DNA of 13,987 nt from Planctomycetaceae bacterium (lineage in GTDB: Bacteria; Planctomycetota; Planctomycetia; Pirellulales; Thermoguttaceae): the NCBI GenBank assembly GCA_031256755.1, contig JAIRPZ010000078.1:1-13987 (forward strand), in the 5' to 3' direction. A model generated the notes under the pieces. The model did not search any database, had not been told where the DNA came from, and saw only the letters and a program-made list of their open reading frames with translations. Both the position numbers and the translations under genes were made by a program. Of the stretch, positions 13,985-13,987 are shown in pieces (the stretch's first letter is position 1; each line of letters opens with the position of its first letter).

Positions 13985-13987
13985 TTT

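Overview
The window reads as chromosomal DNA of a motile bacterium of the Planctomycetota, probably a Pirellulales-type lineage with moderate GC. The main evidence is a DUF1559 pseudopilin-like protein, a family greatly expanded in that phylum, with the classic GFTLVELLVVIAIIG start and a C-terminal H...DGS motif. An orphan membrane-anchored PDZ protein, a low-complexity lipoprotein and mostly poor Shine-Dalgarno sites fit the same picture. The assignment is inferred from protein families, not from a database search.

Layout from left to right: (1) a Pro/Thr/Gly/Tyr-rich lipoprotein (259-1164, +) ending in two hairpin terminators, the second with a perfect 16-bp stem and a T run; (2) a membrane-anchored PDZ protein without a protease domain (1300-2106, -); (3) a divergent CheX-like chemotaxis phosphatase (2430-2906, +) whose 3' end overlaps cytidylate kinase; (4) a two-gene unit read leftward, a small unknown protein followed by cmk (3853-2884); (5) a 620-bp stretch with two forward promoters, a long inverted repeat and a hairpin-rich leader; (6) the DUF1559 protein (4474-5979, +); (7) AT-rich heptad repeats forming an inverted repeat between convergent genes; (8) a Gfo/Idh/MocA oxidoreductase (6110-7276, -); (9) a 325-bp divergent spacer with a minus-strand housekeeping-type promoter and a perfect FliA-type -10 box; (10) a giant 1476-residue FliD flagellar cap protein (7602-12032, +) expanded by internal repeats; (11) glutamine-dependent asparagine synthetase asnB (12062-13750, -); (12) tRNA-Ile(GAU) (13910-13984, +).

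The genes do not form one pathway. FliD and CheX point to flagellar motility and chemotaxis; cmk, asnB and the tRNA are housekeeping; the lipoprotein, PDZ protein and DUF1559 protein belong to the cell envelope. No phage, transposon, CRISPR array or defence system was seen.

The two places most worth a second look are the structured leader in front of the DUF1559 gene, which has mutually exclusive pairings and a short upstream ORF overlapping the gene by ATGA, and the giant FliD, whose insert carries several repeat families including a recent duplication still visible in the DNA.
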